A stretch of 64,000 bases of DNA from NORP309 sp964352735 (GTDB lineage Bacteria > Pseudomonadota > Gammaproteobacteria > Xanthomonadales > Marinicellaceae): assembly GCA_964352735.1 (NCBI GenBank), contig CAYGTC010000001.1:124001-188000 (forward strand). The letters are read 5' to 3'. Both the position numbers and the translations under genes were made by a program. The notes under the pieces are model-generated. The model searched no databases. It saw only the letters and a list, made by a program, of their open reading frames with translations, and was not told the origin of the DNA. Below, one piece after another: positions 34,185 to 44,209 of this stretch. Positions within the stretch are counted from its first letter, which is position 1, and each line of letters begins with the position of its first letter.

Positions 34185-35306
34185 TTATTGAACAATAAGT
34201 TCAGTTCGTCTGTTTCTCGCTTTACCTTCCTCGGTAGCATTATTTGCAATGGGTTGCATCTCACCATAACCTTTCCAAGTCATGCGATCTGCGCTTACGC
34301 CATGATTGACTAAATATTCATAAACGACTTTTGCACGTCTTTCAGACAATCTTTGGTTATATGATTCTGAAGCTGTTGAATCGGTATGACCAGCAACTTC
34401 AACCAAAATTGTTCCATGGGTACCTAAAGTTTTAACTGCTGAATTCAAAATAGCGATTGACTCAGGTTTTAAAGTTGACTTATCTGTATCAAAATAAACG
34501 CCTTGTAATTCTATAACGACATTGACTTTACAGCCATCGCTACCTACAACATCACCTGGTGCTGAGCGAGGACATGCATCTCTAGAGTTTGCTACGCCAT
34601 CACCATCATCATCACCATCAACAACCTTTATTGCACAACCAGTAGCATCAACTCTTGAACCTTGTGGTGAATTCGGGCATCTGTCATTTGCATCACTGAC
34701 ACCATCATTATCACTGTCTAATTGAGGGCTTTGCTCAACCAATTGAGTCACAGTTTTTTGCTCATTAACATCACCTAGGGCAATATTTAAACCTGTGCTG
34801 AAGAAAAAGTCACGAAATACACCGCTACCAAAACGTGCAGTGTGAGAATTTTGTAAACGGTATTTCAGCTCTGTTCTCAATTTTACTCTGTCAGTAAGTT
34901 CTTTAGTCAAACCAGCAGCCAGTGATAGCGTAGGATTAAATTTCGTTGGTTTGTCATTTCTTAAGAAACCCACTCCAAGACCCACAAAAGGGCGAAAACC
35001 TTTTTGATCATTAAAATGATATCGACCCATTAAATCGAATGCGTTTTCATCAAGGTTACGAGAATCATCACCATTAAAAGCTTCTAAAACTGCTCGTGAA
35101 TATTCCAAGTCTAATGATATTTTTTCTGTCAAAAAACGTCCAAAACCGACTCCATATGCCAATCCAGAATTGACATTTTTATCACCATCAGCTTGCTGAA
35201 AACTTACGTTAGGTGTTACGTACCACCTGTCATCAAATTCATGGTGTTCGGCTACTGCCGTACCCATTGCTAGTGATAAGCTCACTGCCAAAACTATGTT
35301 TTTCAT
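34185..35306 (-). CDS. OmpA-family outer-membrane protein with TSP3 calcium-binding repeats
   Basis: 373 residues. Signal peptide ends AVAEHHEF. Residues 25-190 form an OmpA-like eight-strand barrel (WYVTPNVSFQQADGDK ... GLNIALGDVNE). Then two thrombospondin type-3 repeats, DSDNDGVSDANDRCPNSPQG and DDDGDGVANSRDACPRSAPG, and the peptidoglycan-binding OmpA domain with YFDTDKSTLKPES, VAGHTDSTASESYNQRLSERRA and NRRTELIVQ. It anchors the outer membrane to the cell wall, probably stabilised by calcium. SD GGAGAG precedes the ATG. Confidence 0.94.
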   Translation of the reverse strand: MKNIVLAVSLSLAMGTAVAEHHEFDDRWYVTPNVSFQQADGDKNVNSGLAYGVGFGRFLTEKISLDLEYSRAVLEAFNGDDSRNLDENAFDLMGRYHFNDQKGFRPFVGLGVGFLRNDKPTKFNPTLSLAAGLTKELTDRVKLRTELKYRLQNSHTARFGSGVFRDFFFSTGLNIALGDVNEQKTVTQLVEQSPQLDSDNDGVSDANDRCPNSPQGSRVDATGCAIKVVDGDDDGDGVANSRDACPRSAPGDVVGSDGCKVNVVIELQGVYFDTDKSTLKPESIAILNSAVKTLGTHGTILVEVAGHTDSTASESYNQRLSERRAKVVYEYLVNHGVSADRMTWKGYGEMQPIANNATEEGKARNRRTELIVQ

Positions 35307-35341
35307 TCCAACTCTCCAAAATTATTGTCGTATTCGATCGG

Positions 35342-35369
35342 ATTGTAACACATTATAATTGTAATTCAA
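35342..35369 (-). promoter_or_regulatory. probable promoter of the OmpA-family gene
   Basis: On the minus strand, TTGAAT (35369-35364) and TACAAT (35347-35342) are separated by 16 bases, close to the sigma-70 consensus, giving a short leader to ATG 35306. Confidence 0.5.
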
Positions 35370-35413
35370 AAAACTTCACGGTTTCTTATATTGGTTCTTA
35401 TTAACCCTGCTAG

Positions 35414-35643
35414 TCCGAATATTTCATTATAGAATGGATTTTAGGGTAAAAATGACAAAATTGATTGAAGAAAAACCGCTTCAAAGTCAGTTATTCATGG
35501 CTTTGAAGCGATTTTATTCAAGATATGCAGCCATTTTTTCATAAAACCATTCAGGCACAAAGTGTGGTTTTACAATAATAGTTTAACCCCATATTTTTCA
35601 TAGAAAAAATCATTTTTTTTACCGTTTTGATGAAATATTCGGG
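35414..35643. repeat. MITE-like repeat, full copy (230 bp)
   Basis: Ends TCCGAATATTTCATTA (35414-35429) and TGATGAAATATTCGGG (35628-35643); flanking tetramers CTAG (35410-35413) and CAAG (35644-35647). Its interior matches the 7467-7711 copy over most of its length, including CGCTTCAAAG ... CTTTGAAGCG and TTATTCAAGATATG. Located upstream of the OmpA-family gene. Confidence 0.85.
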
Positions 35644-35647
35644 CAAG

Positions 35648-36049
35648 ATATTAAAGCAATTGAGAATATCAAAAAATATTCATATCAAAACGTAGTTTGT
35701 CATTTAAGTAGGTTAAATCATAAAGACAAGATCTTAGATTATGAATTCATCCAGTCATCCCCATGATAAAAACTACAAAGTTGAAATGAGTATTTTTGGA
35801 TATCATTACCCTGTTGATATATTGACTAAACATTATTCAGTTGCAGCTTCAATATAAACACAGTAACGAGACACTGTCATTCACATAATAATTGATTTAA
35901 TCACGTCATTGTATCAGCAGTAAATGCTGGGATTATAACCATAAACTTGTTCATATACAAAAATATGCAAAAATACTCGAGTGTTATAAATTGATACAAG
36001 AACATTACAGTTTTGAGATTTTTATGATCAAATAAGATAAAATGCAAGC
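35648..36049. other. non-coding gap between repeat and rnt
   Basis: AT-rich sequence with no ORF over 60 codons, no tRNA and no clear hairpin. It should contain the rnt promoter, but no convincing -35/-10 pair was seen. Confidence 0.5.
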
Positions 36050-36652
36050 ATGACAAATATTAAAAATAGATTCAGAGGTTTCCTCCCCGTTGTAGTTGAT
36101 GTTGAAACAGGCGGCTTTAACTCACAAACTGATGCCCTACTAGAAGTTGCTGCTGTTATTATCCAACAAGATGACGATGGAAGGCTTTTTTATGACGATG
36201 TTAATACAGCTTATGTAAAACCTTTTGAAGGAGCCAACATTGACCCTAAATCTCTTGAGGTAACGGGAATTGATCTTGATCATCCATTACGAATGGCCAT
36301 GAATGAAACTGCTGCATTGGGCAAAATTTTCACTCCAATCAGAAAAGCCATTAAAGAAAGTGGTTGCAATAGAGCTATATTGGTTGGACATAATGCACAT
36401 TTCGATTTAGGTTTCATTAATGCAGCTGTTGAGAGAACAGGCATTAAACGCAACCCATTTCATCCATTCAGTTGTTTGGACACAGTGACATTGTCTGCGC
36501 TGGCTTATGGTCAAACAGTTTTAGCACGTGCAATCGCAGCTGCTGAAATAGAGTGGGAAAATGATCGTGCACACTCAGCCATGTATGATACCGAAAAAAC
36601 AGCCGAATTATTTTGCAAAATTCATAATACTTGGCACCAACTTAACCAATAA
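36050..36652 (+). CDS. rnt: ribonuclease T
   Basis: 200 residues. DEDDh exonuclease trimming tRNA and other stable-RNA 3' ends. Motifs: FLPVVVDVETGGFNSQTDALLE (Exo I, D-x-E), LVGHNAHFDLGFINAA (Exo II), and HSAMYDTEKTAELF (Exo III, with His). The N-terminus RFRGFLPVVVDVETGGF is typical of RNase T rather than DnaQ. It converges on the minus-strand gene at 36682. Confidence 0.95.
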   Translation: MTNIKNRFRGFLPVVVDVETGGFNSQTDALLEVAAVIIQQDDDGRLFYDDVNTAYVKPFEGANIDPKSLEVTGIDLDHPLRMAMNETAALGKIFTPIRKAIKESGCNRAILVGHNAHFDLGFINAAVERTGIKRNPFHPFSCLDTVTLSALAYGQTVLARAIAAAEIEWENDRAHSAMYDTEKTAELFCKIHNTWHQLNQ

Positions 36653-36681
36653 ATGTTAGGTGAACTTAAGTTTTAGCGTGG

Positions 36682-37794
36682 TTAATTGATAGAAACACCA
36701 TGTCTAACAGAAGCAATTGTTCGAGGAAGATAGACATCAACTTGTCTTTTAGCACGATAGACAAGTTCACAATTGGGCAATTGATCTTTACAGGTTTTCC
36801 ACTGATCGACATGGTATTGTCCCCCTCTTTCAGGGGCAATGTTTTCTATGGTTTTATCAATAATATGATCACACTTTTTCGGAAACAAATGTTCAGGTAA
36901 TTCATCAAGCATGACCTCTATCGTAGTATTGCTGGGGATAGACCGTTGGATTCTTTGACTGAATTCAAGACCTTCAATTCTTATCAGCTCGATATCATGC
37001 TGGCCATAATTACTCAAGGTAATGGTGAGATGAAATTTTTCATTTTCCTGAGAAACACAAAAAGAAACATCTAAGCTTCTATTTAAAATCAACTTATTGA
37101 CATCGTTCAATGGTAAATACCAATCTTGATCTACTTCGCAATCAATCAACGCCAACCAATTTGATGAGTATTCCCCAAGAAAACCAGAAAACTCTTTATC
37201 ATGTTTTTCTGTTGTAACCGTAACCACTACCTTTTGATTAATATGATGCTCTAAAATTTGGTCATATTCTTTGCCAGCAGCATTGAGCGCAGTAGATCCT
37301 GCCAATTTTAAATGTTTTTCATTGGCTTTGATTAAATCAGCCGATGCTGATTTAAAACGGCTTAAAAAAACACCCAAAGTTTCACTGAATGCTTCTTGAA
37401 AATTACTGATGAAATTTCGTAACTTGCGCAGGATCTTGCGCATACGGCCAGGGCTTGCCACACGATTGATTTCAATGGACCTTCTGCGTCTATTTTCCGG
37501 TGACAACTCATCTTGATAGCGAAAAATCAATTGTAAATTTTGCATATCTTCCTCATAAAACAAATAACTCTCGACCCAACATCCACCGCTACTTTGATAC
37601 GGCCTAGAAAACAATAATTTCATCCCGTTGACATACATGTGCGCTTTACCCCACATCTTTTTACCATCTTTTCTTATGATAGTGACATGAAAGCCTTTGA
37701 TCAATTTAAGTACCCTGTCATTTTTTTGAACCACACGCGACAATAAAGCCGTGAGAAAAATAACTGCCACCGTCACTAAGAAGATATTATCCAT
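36682..37794 (-). CDS. single-pass membrane protein of unknown function
   Basis: About 370 residues from ATG 37794; a longer frame starts at 37839. One N-terminal hydrophobic segment (NIFLVTVAVIFLTALLS) is followed by a soluble, basic region (LIKGFHVTIIRKDGKKMWGKAHMYVNG), an RRRR-rich stretch (RRRRSIEINRV), a helical segment (FISNFQEAFSETLGVFLSRF), and beta-rich C-terminal sequence (TVTTEKHDKEFSGFLGEYSSNWLALIDCEV) that could be an Lsm- or PilZ-like barrel. I do not recognise a family. Its 3' end faces rnt. Confidence 0.7.
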   Translation of the reverse strand: MDNIFLVTVAVIFLTALLSRVVQKNDRVLKLIKGFHVTIIRKDGKKMWGKAHMYVNGMKLLFSRPYQSSGGCWVESYLFYEEDMQNLQLIFRYQDELSPENRRRRSIEINRVASPGRMRKILRKLRNFISNFQEAFSETLGVFLSRFKSASADLIKANEKHLKLAGSTALNAAGKEYDQILEHHINQKVVVTVTTEKHDKEFSGFLGEYSSNWLALIDCEVDQDWYLPLNDVNKLILNRSLDVSFCVSQENEKFHLTITLSNYGQHDIELIRIEGLEFSQRIQRSIPSNTTIEVMLDELPEHLFPKKCDHIIDKTIENIAPERGGQYHVDQWKTCKDQLPNCELVYRAKRQVDVYLPRTIASVRHGVSIN

Positions 37795-37839
37795 CGATAT
37801 ACATATTTTTAAAGAAACTAATGAATTATCAACGTTCAA

Positions 37840-38283
37840 TCAGCAAAGTTCAACTGTTTAAATTTCTGATTTAATAATTTAACTCTAAAACATACATTTG
37901 AGTAAAACCAATTCATTCATAACAAAAAGTCAGGTCAGATTAACCTCCACCTGCCAACTTTAAGATATGCCACACACGGAAAACCACATTTAGCCTGATT
38001 AATTAGGTGACTTTTTTTACAAAAAATAGGATAATGCGCAATGAATTTTCAGATGAATTGATCACAATAAGAAACTTTTGCTTGATTCAGGGTAATTCAA
38101 GAAAGTTTATAAAAAAATAACAAACAACGTAATAAACTGAGCTTAACATTAATTTTGTTAACCAGTTTTATCAACAACGAGCGGTATTTTCAAACTTTTT
38201 ACCCTTATCTATCATCATAAAAAGGCATCCACACTGAGATTAAGATTATTCATCTAAACAAAAATAACCAAAGGAGTTTATTA
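37840..38283. other. intergenic region upstream of acnA
   Basis: 444 bases without a gene, between divergent genes. The acnA ribosome site AAGGAG is visible at about 38271. No convincing operator or riboswitch was seen; the AT-rich sequence should hold the acnA promoter. Confidence 0.4.
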
Positions 38284-40944
38284 ATGAGCAACTCATTCGA
38301 GACTGCCACTACGTTATCTTGTAATGGCAAAGAGTATAACATTCACAGCTTAGTTGAATTAAGTAAAAAGTACGACGTAAGCCGCCTACCCTTCAGTTTA
38401 AAAATCCTCTTGGAAAATCTATTGCGGCATGAAAATGGTATAGATGTCACCAAAGATGACATTGAAGCCTTATGTAACTGGGATGCAAAAGCGCAACCCT
38501 CTACTGAAATCGCGTTCACACCATCACGAGTTGTATTGCAGGATTTTACCGGTGTTCCAGCTGTTGTTGATTTGGCCGCCATGCGTGATGCAATGAAGAA
38601 TTTGGGTGGTGACGTACAAAAAATCAACCCACTTTCTCCTGCTGAATTGGTCATAGATCATTCTGTACAAGTGGATAAATATGGAAGCCACAATGCAGAA
38701 TCAGCTAATGAAGATTTTGAATACCAAAGGAACATGGAGCGTTATGCTTTCTTGAAATGGGGCCAAACGGCTTTTGATACCTTCAAAGTTGTACCACCAG
38801 GCAATGGTATTGTTCACCAAGTCAACCTTGAGAAACTGGCCAGAGTCACATTCGGCTATGAAAAAAATGGTTCCTTACAAGCCTACCCTGACACAGTTGT
38901 GGGAACTGACTCTCACACAACCATGATCAATGGCATTGGAGTATTGGGTTGGGGAGTTGGAGGTATTGAAGCTGAGGCTGCGATGCTTGGTCAAGCAATT
39001 TCCATGCTGATTCCACAAGTGGTTGGCTTTAAGCTTACTGGTCAATTACCAGAAGGAACAACTGCCACTGATTTGGTATTAACCATTGTCGAAATGCTCA
39101 GAAAACATGGCGTGGTTGGTAAATTTGTAGAATTTTATGGTGATGGTTTACAGCACTTACCTTTAGCAGACAGAGCAACCATTGCAAATATGGCGCCTGA
39201 GTATGGCGCAACTTGCGGTATTTTCCCTGTTGATAAAGAAGCGGTTAAGTACCTTAAACTTTCAGGCAGAGATGAAGAAGAAATAGCATTGGTTGAAGCT
39301 TATGCCAAAGCACAAGATATGTGGCATACAGCCGATGCCAAAGATGCAGAATATTCATCAACCCTTGAATTAGACATGAGCACAGTTGTGCCCAGTATTT
39401 CAGGTCCTAAACGCCCTCAGGATAGAATTTCATTGGTAGATGCAAAAGCCAAATACCAAACCTTATTCCATGACATGGAGAAAGGTCGAGACAGAAAATC
39501 TGTTCCCGTTTCAACTGAATATGGCGATTTTGAATTCAAAGATGGCGACATTGTTGTGGCTGCCATTACCTCTTGTACCAATACATCCAATCCAGCTGTC
39601 ATGATTGGCGCTGGTATTTTGGCTAAAAATGCTGCTGAAAAAGGCTTAAAAGTAAAACCTTGGGTTAAAACTTCATTGGCACCGGGTTCACGTGTTGTGA
39701 CATCCTATTTAAAAAGCGCTGGTGTACTTGATGATTTGGAAAAACTGAATTTCTATGTTGTTGGTTACGGCTGTACGACATGTATTGGTAATTCAGGGCC
39801 ATTGGACCCTGCCATTTCAAAAGCCATAAAAGACAATGATATGGTTGCAACATCTGTTCTATCAGGCAACAGAAACTTTGAAGGGCGTATCCATGCAGAT
39901 ATCAAAATGAACTTCCTAGCTTCTCCGCCACTGGTGGTTGCTTATGCACTGGCTGGCACAACCGATTTTGATCTTTATAATGACTCCTTAGGTGATGATC
40001 AAGATGGTAATCCAGTATACCTTAAAGACATTTGGCCAAGCAGCCATGAAGTAGCCAAAGCCATTCATGACAACATTGATGCAAATATGTTTAATCAAGG
40101 TTATGAAAACGTATTCACTGGCGATGAGAAATGGCAAGCTGTTAAAACCACTGAGTCAGAGATCTTTGATTGGCAAGATGATTCAACTTACATCAAAAAC
40201 CCGCCGTATTTTACCGGTATGACTCTGGATGTTGGACAAATCAATGACATTCAAGGCGCCAGAGCACTGGCCAAACTGGGAGATAGTGTCACCACTGATC
40301 ACATTTCACCTGCTGGTGCCATTGCTGAAGACTCTCCTGCTGGTTCATACCTCAAAGAAAAAGGCGTTCCCAAACAAAACTTCAATTCCTATGGTTCGCG
40401 CCGTGGTAATCACGAAGTGATGATGCGTGGTACTTTTGCCAATGTTAGGTTACGCAATCAATTGGCTCCTGGCACCGAAGGTGGTTGGACAAGGCATCAG
40501 CCGAGTGATGAGCAAATGTCGATATTTGATGCTTCAGTAAAATATTTTGAAGAAGAAACACCACTGGTTATCCTCGGTGGTAAAGAATACGGCACGGGTT
40601 CTTCACGTGATTGGGCAGCCAAAGGTACATTGTTGTTGGGTGTTAAAGCCGTCATCGTTGAGAGTTACGAAAGAATCCATCGCTCTAATTTGGTAGGTAT
40701 GGGCGTTTTACCTTTACAATTTAAAGAGGGTGACAGTGCTGATTCTCTAGGGCTCACAGGTCATGAGACTTTTGCCATTACTGGATTAAACAATGGCGAA
40801 TCAAAATCAGCCACTGTAACAGCAACAACCAACGATGGTTCAGTTACAGAGTTTGATGTACTGGTGAGAATCGATACTCCAAAAGAAGTCGAATACATGC
40901 GTCATGGAGGCATTCTTCAATACGTATTGAGACAATTGGCATAG
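38284..40944 (+). CDS. acnA: aconitate hydratase A
   Basis: 886 residues. Citrate-isocitrate isomerase of the TCA cycle with a [4Fe-4S] cluster. Cluster cysteines occur in ITSCTNTSNP and GYGCTTCIGNSG. The N-terminal DFTGVPAVVDLAAMRDA, VVPPGNGIVHQVNLE and GTDSHTTMINGIGVLGWGVGG identify AcnA/IRP1-type aconitase, and the C-terminal swivel domain has GSRRGNHEVMMRGTFANVR and GKEYGTGSSRDWAAKG. Start ATG follows AAGGAG. Single-gene transcript ending in a terminator. Confidence 0.97.
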   Translation: MSNSFETATTLSCNGKEYNIHSLVELSKKYDVSRLPFSLKILLENLLRHENGIDVTKDDIEALCNWDAKAQPSTEIAFTPSRVVLQDFTGVPAVVDLAAMRDAMKNLGGDVQKINPLSPAELVIDHSVQVDKYGSHNAESANEDFEYQRNMERYAFLKWGQTAFDTFKVVPPGNGIVHQVNLEKLARVTFGYEKNGSLQAYPDTVVGTDSHTTMINGIGVLGWGVGGIEAEAAMLGQAISMLIPQVVGFKLTGQLPEGTTATDLVLTIVEMLRKHGVVGKFVEFYGDGLQHLPLADRATIANMAPEYGATCGIFPVDKEAVKYLKLSGRDEEEIALVEAYAKAQDMWHTADAKDAEYSSTLELDMSTVVPSISGPKRPQDRISLVDAKAKYQTLFHDMEKGRDRKSVPVSTEYGDFEFKDGDIVVAAITSCTNTSNPAVMIGAGILAKNAAEKGLKVKPWVKTSLAPGSRVVTSYLKSAGVLDDLEKLNFYVVGYGCTTCIGNSGPLDPAISKAIKDNDMVATSVLSGNRNFEGRIHADIKMNFLASPPLVVAYALAGTTDFDLYNDSLGDDQDGNPVYLKDIWPSSHEVAKAIHDNIDANMFNQGYENVFTGDEKWQAVKTTESEIFDWQDDSTYIKNPPYFTGMTLDVGQINDIQGARALAKLGDSVTTDHISPAGAIAEDSPAGSYLKEKGVPKQNFNSYGSRRGNHEVMMRGTFANVRLRNQLAPGTEGGWTRHQPSDEQMSIFDASVKYFEEETPLVILGGKEYGTGSSRDWAAKGTLLLGVKAVIVESYERIHRSNLVGMGVLPLQFKEGDSADSLGLTGHETFAITGLNNGESKSATVTATTNDGSVTEFDVLVRIDTPKEVEYMRHGGILQYVLRQLA

Positions 40945-40970
40945 TTTCAATATTCTACTGTTATTGATTT

Positions 40971-41002
40971 AAAAGGCTTTACCCTTGTGAAGCCTTTTTT
41001 TT
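40971..41002 (+). terminator. intrinsic terminator after acnA
   Basis: AAAAGGCTT (40971-40979) pairs with AAGCCTTTT (40990-40998), a 9-bp stem with a ten-base loop, followed by more Ts (eight in the run). Confidence 0.88.
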
Positions 41003-41060
41003 GTCTTTCATATTTGCTTGAATGATAGGATTAGATTCAATGAGACCTCAGAATAACTGG

Positions 41061-41172
41061 CCCGAATATTTCATCAAAACGCTAAAATATTTTAATTTAT
41101 CCATGAAAAACATGGAGTTAAACGAATTCTGTAAAAGTACACTTTGTGCCTGAATGGTTTTATTAAAGAAAT
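41061..41172. repeat. MITE-like repeat, truncated, reverse orientation
   Basis: CCCGAATATTTCATCAAAAC begins after CTGG (41057-41060) and continues as the complement of the family's right half: CATGAAAAACATGGAGTTAAAC, then GTAAAAGTACACTTTGTGCCTGAATGG. The other terminus is absent. The rest of 40945-41339 holds only the acnA terminator and AT-rich sequence. Confidence 0.75.
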
Positions 41173-41339
41173 TGCAGATAATAGCGGTTATAAGCCAGAT
41201 TTCTAAAAAAGATCTGGTGAGTTTAATCATTTTCTACTCGTCATTGTAGTTATGCTGAGGCCTCACAATATAAAACATGACAATTGTCGTTTTGAAAACT
41301 ATTTTTTGGACTTTACATGCAGGTGGATTCTAATTCAGA

Positions 41340-42722
41340 TCACACAGATACCTTCTGTGATTGACGACAATACTGATAAGCCACGTGAATCACAAAATAA
41401 ACATACGATGGTACAATGTGCAAAACAATACGATTAGAGCTGGTAAAATCATTGGCAAAAACACTGGCATAAGTCATATAGAACAAAACATATAAGAAAA
41501 ATACCGTAAACAACAAATATAATCCAGGTAATACAACTGAATTTTTATTACTAACTCTTAAGCAAGCAACCATAACAAATGGTATGGTGTACCAAAGAAA
41601 ATGCCAATTCTTACTTAAAAAAAGAGCCTCCAACCATGCTGATGTGGTATTAACAAATGCCAAACCGTATGAACCCAAGGCTGGAATCTTAATAAGATTC
41701 GGAGCAATAACCAATTCACCAAAAGGCATATTGACACTAAATCCATCAAACAAATACCACACAATACTGATAACAACAGCCAATAAGTATAGCCATTTCC
41801 TTTTAACTGGATTAACCATACACAACCCAAATGTCAATACAAATATTGACAACCACACCCATGACTCTAGTTTAAACATCACCAATGTTAGTAATAAGGC
41901 TATGATTTTAAAACACACAAAAATACTTGGCTGAGATAAAAAGTGTTGTGCATTCAAAAGAATCAGAACCAATATAGCGGCCACCCAAATGTCGGCATAT
42001 CCCGACAATGCAAAATGCACATTAATAAATGGTACCGTTGCCAATATTACCACAGCAATAAGTGCAAAAAAATCATCGGTCAGTTGTTTAAGGTGTCCAA
42101 AAAAAGCCAACATGAAAGCCACATACATGGCAGGATAAATTGCATTTAACGCCGTTTCTTGCCAACCAAACAGACCAGAATTGAAAACATACAATAAAGG
42201 CAATGCATCAGGATAATGAGCAGTTGGATTGGTGAAATTTCCATCGGTCACCAACCAATTAACGCGATTGACCAAACTTTCGTTGATGCCATGATAGTAC
42301 CAAATTTTTGCTTTTGCTATCCAACCATTCCAAGCATCCCAAGGTGTTAATGGCAAAGATTGATTTTGTTGTACAATGTAATAAAAATGTAACGCAACAA
42401 TCGTAATTGCCAATAAAGCATAAACCGAAGGCTTCTTCATCGTACTTAATTGAACTTGAAAAGAAGTCCTATTTTGATAAATTGTGTAAATCAAGGCAGC
42501 TATAGCAAATACGACATAAAACACAGCGATCCATTGAGGGCTAAGGTCCAGTTGAAGTAACTGTAACAAATTACAACCCAAAACTATCACAAAAACACCA
42601 ATAAAAAAACTTTCACCGACTGTTCTTTGCCACGGGTGATTGATTTGTGAATTATTCCTATTGCCAGTAAAGAGTACACCACAACCACAGTAGATAATAA
42701 AAAGTGTGATGATATTAATCAT
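41340..42722 (-). CDS. polytopic membrane protein, probable GT-C-type glycosyltransferase
   Basis: 460 residues with about 11-13 hydrophobic helices. After two N-terminal helices and a third around residue 100 comes a long loop with LPLTPWDAWNGWIAKAKIWYYHGI and NPTAHYPDALPLLYVF. An acidic motif in the first loop and many membrane helices fit GT-C glycosyltransferases (dolichyl/undecaprenyl phosphate-sugar dependent) or O-antigen-type enzymes, but I cannot name the family. The start overlaps the stop of the 43891 gene (ATGA, 42719-42722), so the two form a unit. Confidence 0.65.
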   Translation of the reverse strand: MINIITLFIIYCGCGVLFTGNRNNSQINHPWQRTVGESFFIGVFVIVLGCNLLQLLQLDLSPQWIAVFYVVFAIAALIYTIYQNRTSFQVQLSTMKKPSVYALLAITIVALHFYYIVQQNQSLPLTPWDAWNGWIAKAKIWYYHGINESLVNRVNWLVTDGNFTNPTAHYPDALPLLYVFNSGLFGWQETALNAIYPAMYVAFMLAFFGHLKQLTDDFFALIAVVILATVPFINVHFALSGYADIWVAAILVLILLNAQHFLSQPSIFVCFKIIALLLTLVMFKLESWVWLSIFVLTFGLCMVNPVKRKWLYLLAVVISIVWYLFDGFSVNMPFGELVIAPNLIKIPALGSYGLAFVNTTSAWLEALFLSKNWHFLWYTIPFVMVACLRVSNKNSVVLPGLYLLFTVFFLYVLFYMTYASVFANDFTSSNRIVLHIVPSYVYFVIHVAYQYCRQSQKVSV

Positions 42723-43891
42723 TGAATCACCCTCATAATGGAATAATGATCCGCTTTTGCCACTTCTTTGACTCGAATGTTAATGGTATTTACAGTCAAG
42801 ATTCCTTGACTCGGCTTACTTGGTTTTCTTGCAATATCATAACTCAAAATATAATCACCCTCTGCCAATTTAGCCCTAGCGTTGACTTCAGCATTCTTAT
42901 CTAAGAAACTACTGTTAACTGGCAGCATATGATAAATCAATCGGGCTCTTTGATAGCGATCAGAAGACAATATTAACACTTTATGCCTCTTAATCTTTTC
43001 CGTCCTATCGTTATTAAGTCCTAATAGAAATTTAATTTGTTGTGCCAGCTTATTCAAATCTTCATCTGGTAAGATGACCTCTTCTTCAGTTTGGTATATG
43101 TTATTGAGCCAACCACTGATTGATTGACTATTAAAAATAAAAACAACATCCAACAAAAACCAGGCCGTCAATACCAAAACCATCACATGTATTTTATTAA
43201 AATCCAAGAAATACCAACTCATAACAACAACCACCAATAACCACACTAAAATAAATACCAACGGTTGTGCGTATATGGGAAGATCTGGATGTACTTTCAA
43301 ATGATTGATAGATCGATAGTTGAGGCTGTCATATTTAAACCAGTATTGTGCAAGTAATCCGTATAGATCAGAGAAACTGTCATTTTTTAGCAAAATCCTA
43401 TTAACGATAATAGGTTGTTGTGGTTGTATTGCAATACCCAAGTGCTCTTGTGGCATGATCCTTAAACCAATTTGGGTGATTAAACCTTGCCAATCTGGGT
43501 TACTTTTTAATAATTCAACCAACGGCTTACCTTGTGGTTGAGACAATTCAACCTCAAAAGGGCTGTCATTGCCTTTAACCATCCAGACAAATAATACTTG
43601 GTAGTTATAGGACAAGTTACTGATTGTAACCTCCAACTGAGAGAATTCATCAGCATTAAATGATCCAACAACAAACGATAATGCGGCCTCGCCATATTCA
43701 TCGAGTTGGAACGCAAATTGATTGTGGCTTGCCTGTCTTTGCCCATATGCAATTTGTGGCTCCTGAACTAACAAATCTTTATTGGAGTATTTTGCGTTAT
43801 CTTTAATCCATACAAAACTTACCATGAAATAAAGCACAATAAACGTGATAATAGCGATGGAGAAAAAACGAAAATGGCTGAACTTATTCAC
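42719..43891 (-). CDS. membrane protein of unknown function, partner of the GT-C-like gene
   Basis: 390 residues. One N-terminal helix (ITFIVLYFMVSFVWI), then a roughly 175-residue extracytoplasmic beta-rich region (FQLDEYGEAALSFVVGSFNADEFSQLEVTI), two membrane helices around 215-265 (VFILVWLLVVVVMSWYF; VMVLVLTAWFLLDVVFIF), and a C-terminal soluble part. The layout suggests a sugar-binding or accessory domain facing the periplasm. No family recognised. Overlaps the next gene by four bases. Its function may be inferred only from that coupling. Confidence 0.6.
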   Translation of the reverse strand: MNKFSHFRFFSIAIITFIVLYFMVSFVWIKDNAKYSNKDLLVQEPQIAYGQRQASHNQFAFQLDEYGEAALSFVVGSFNADEFSQLEVTISNLSYNYQVLFVWMVKGNDSPFEVELSQPQGKPLVELLKSNPDWQGLITQIGLRIMPQEHLGIAIQPQQPIIVNRILLKNDSFSDLYGLLAQYWFKYDSLNYRSINHLKVHPDLPIYAQPLVFILVWLLVVVVMSWYFLDFNKIHVMVLVLTAWFLLDVVFIFNSQSISGWLNNIYQTEEEVILPDEDLNKLAQQIKFLLGLNNDRTEKIKRHKVLILSSDRYQRARLIYHMLPVNSSFLDKNAEVNARAKLAEGDYILSYDIARKPSKPSQGILTVNTINIRVKEVAKADHYSIMRVIQ

Positions 43892-44209
43892 GTAAATATT
43901 AATTTCCTTTATAGATAAAAGACGTTATGATTCCCATATTCGAGGAAATTAACTCAAATGTAAAGATATGACTCGAAGTAAAAAATACAATGACAGCATT
44001 CTATTATATTTTGACTAAAAATTTAACTTAACTCGAAATTTGTCTGAGAAATTCATTATTTTTCTGAAATTTTTGTGATGAAGTTAAAAACTTGCATGAA
44101 TAGTTATCAGTTTTATAGTATTAACCTATTGATTTTTATAGAATGTATATAATGAGTGACTGCATAACATATGCGCAGTAAAAAATATCAACTAGGGGAA
44201 ATTCCGACT
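43892..44209. other. intergenic region with a probable -10 element for the FHA gene
   Basis: Divergent promoters expected. TATAAT at 44148-44153 suits the plus-strand FHA gene; no clear -35 was seen at normal spacing. Very AT-rich; no gene or hairpin identified. Confidence 0.4.

Noticed and set aside
41584..41934. 116-codon plus-strand frame inside the GT-C-like gene
   Set aside because: Antisense to a conserved-looking membrane protein; composition (Asn/Lys/His) is that of a reverse-frame artefact.
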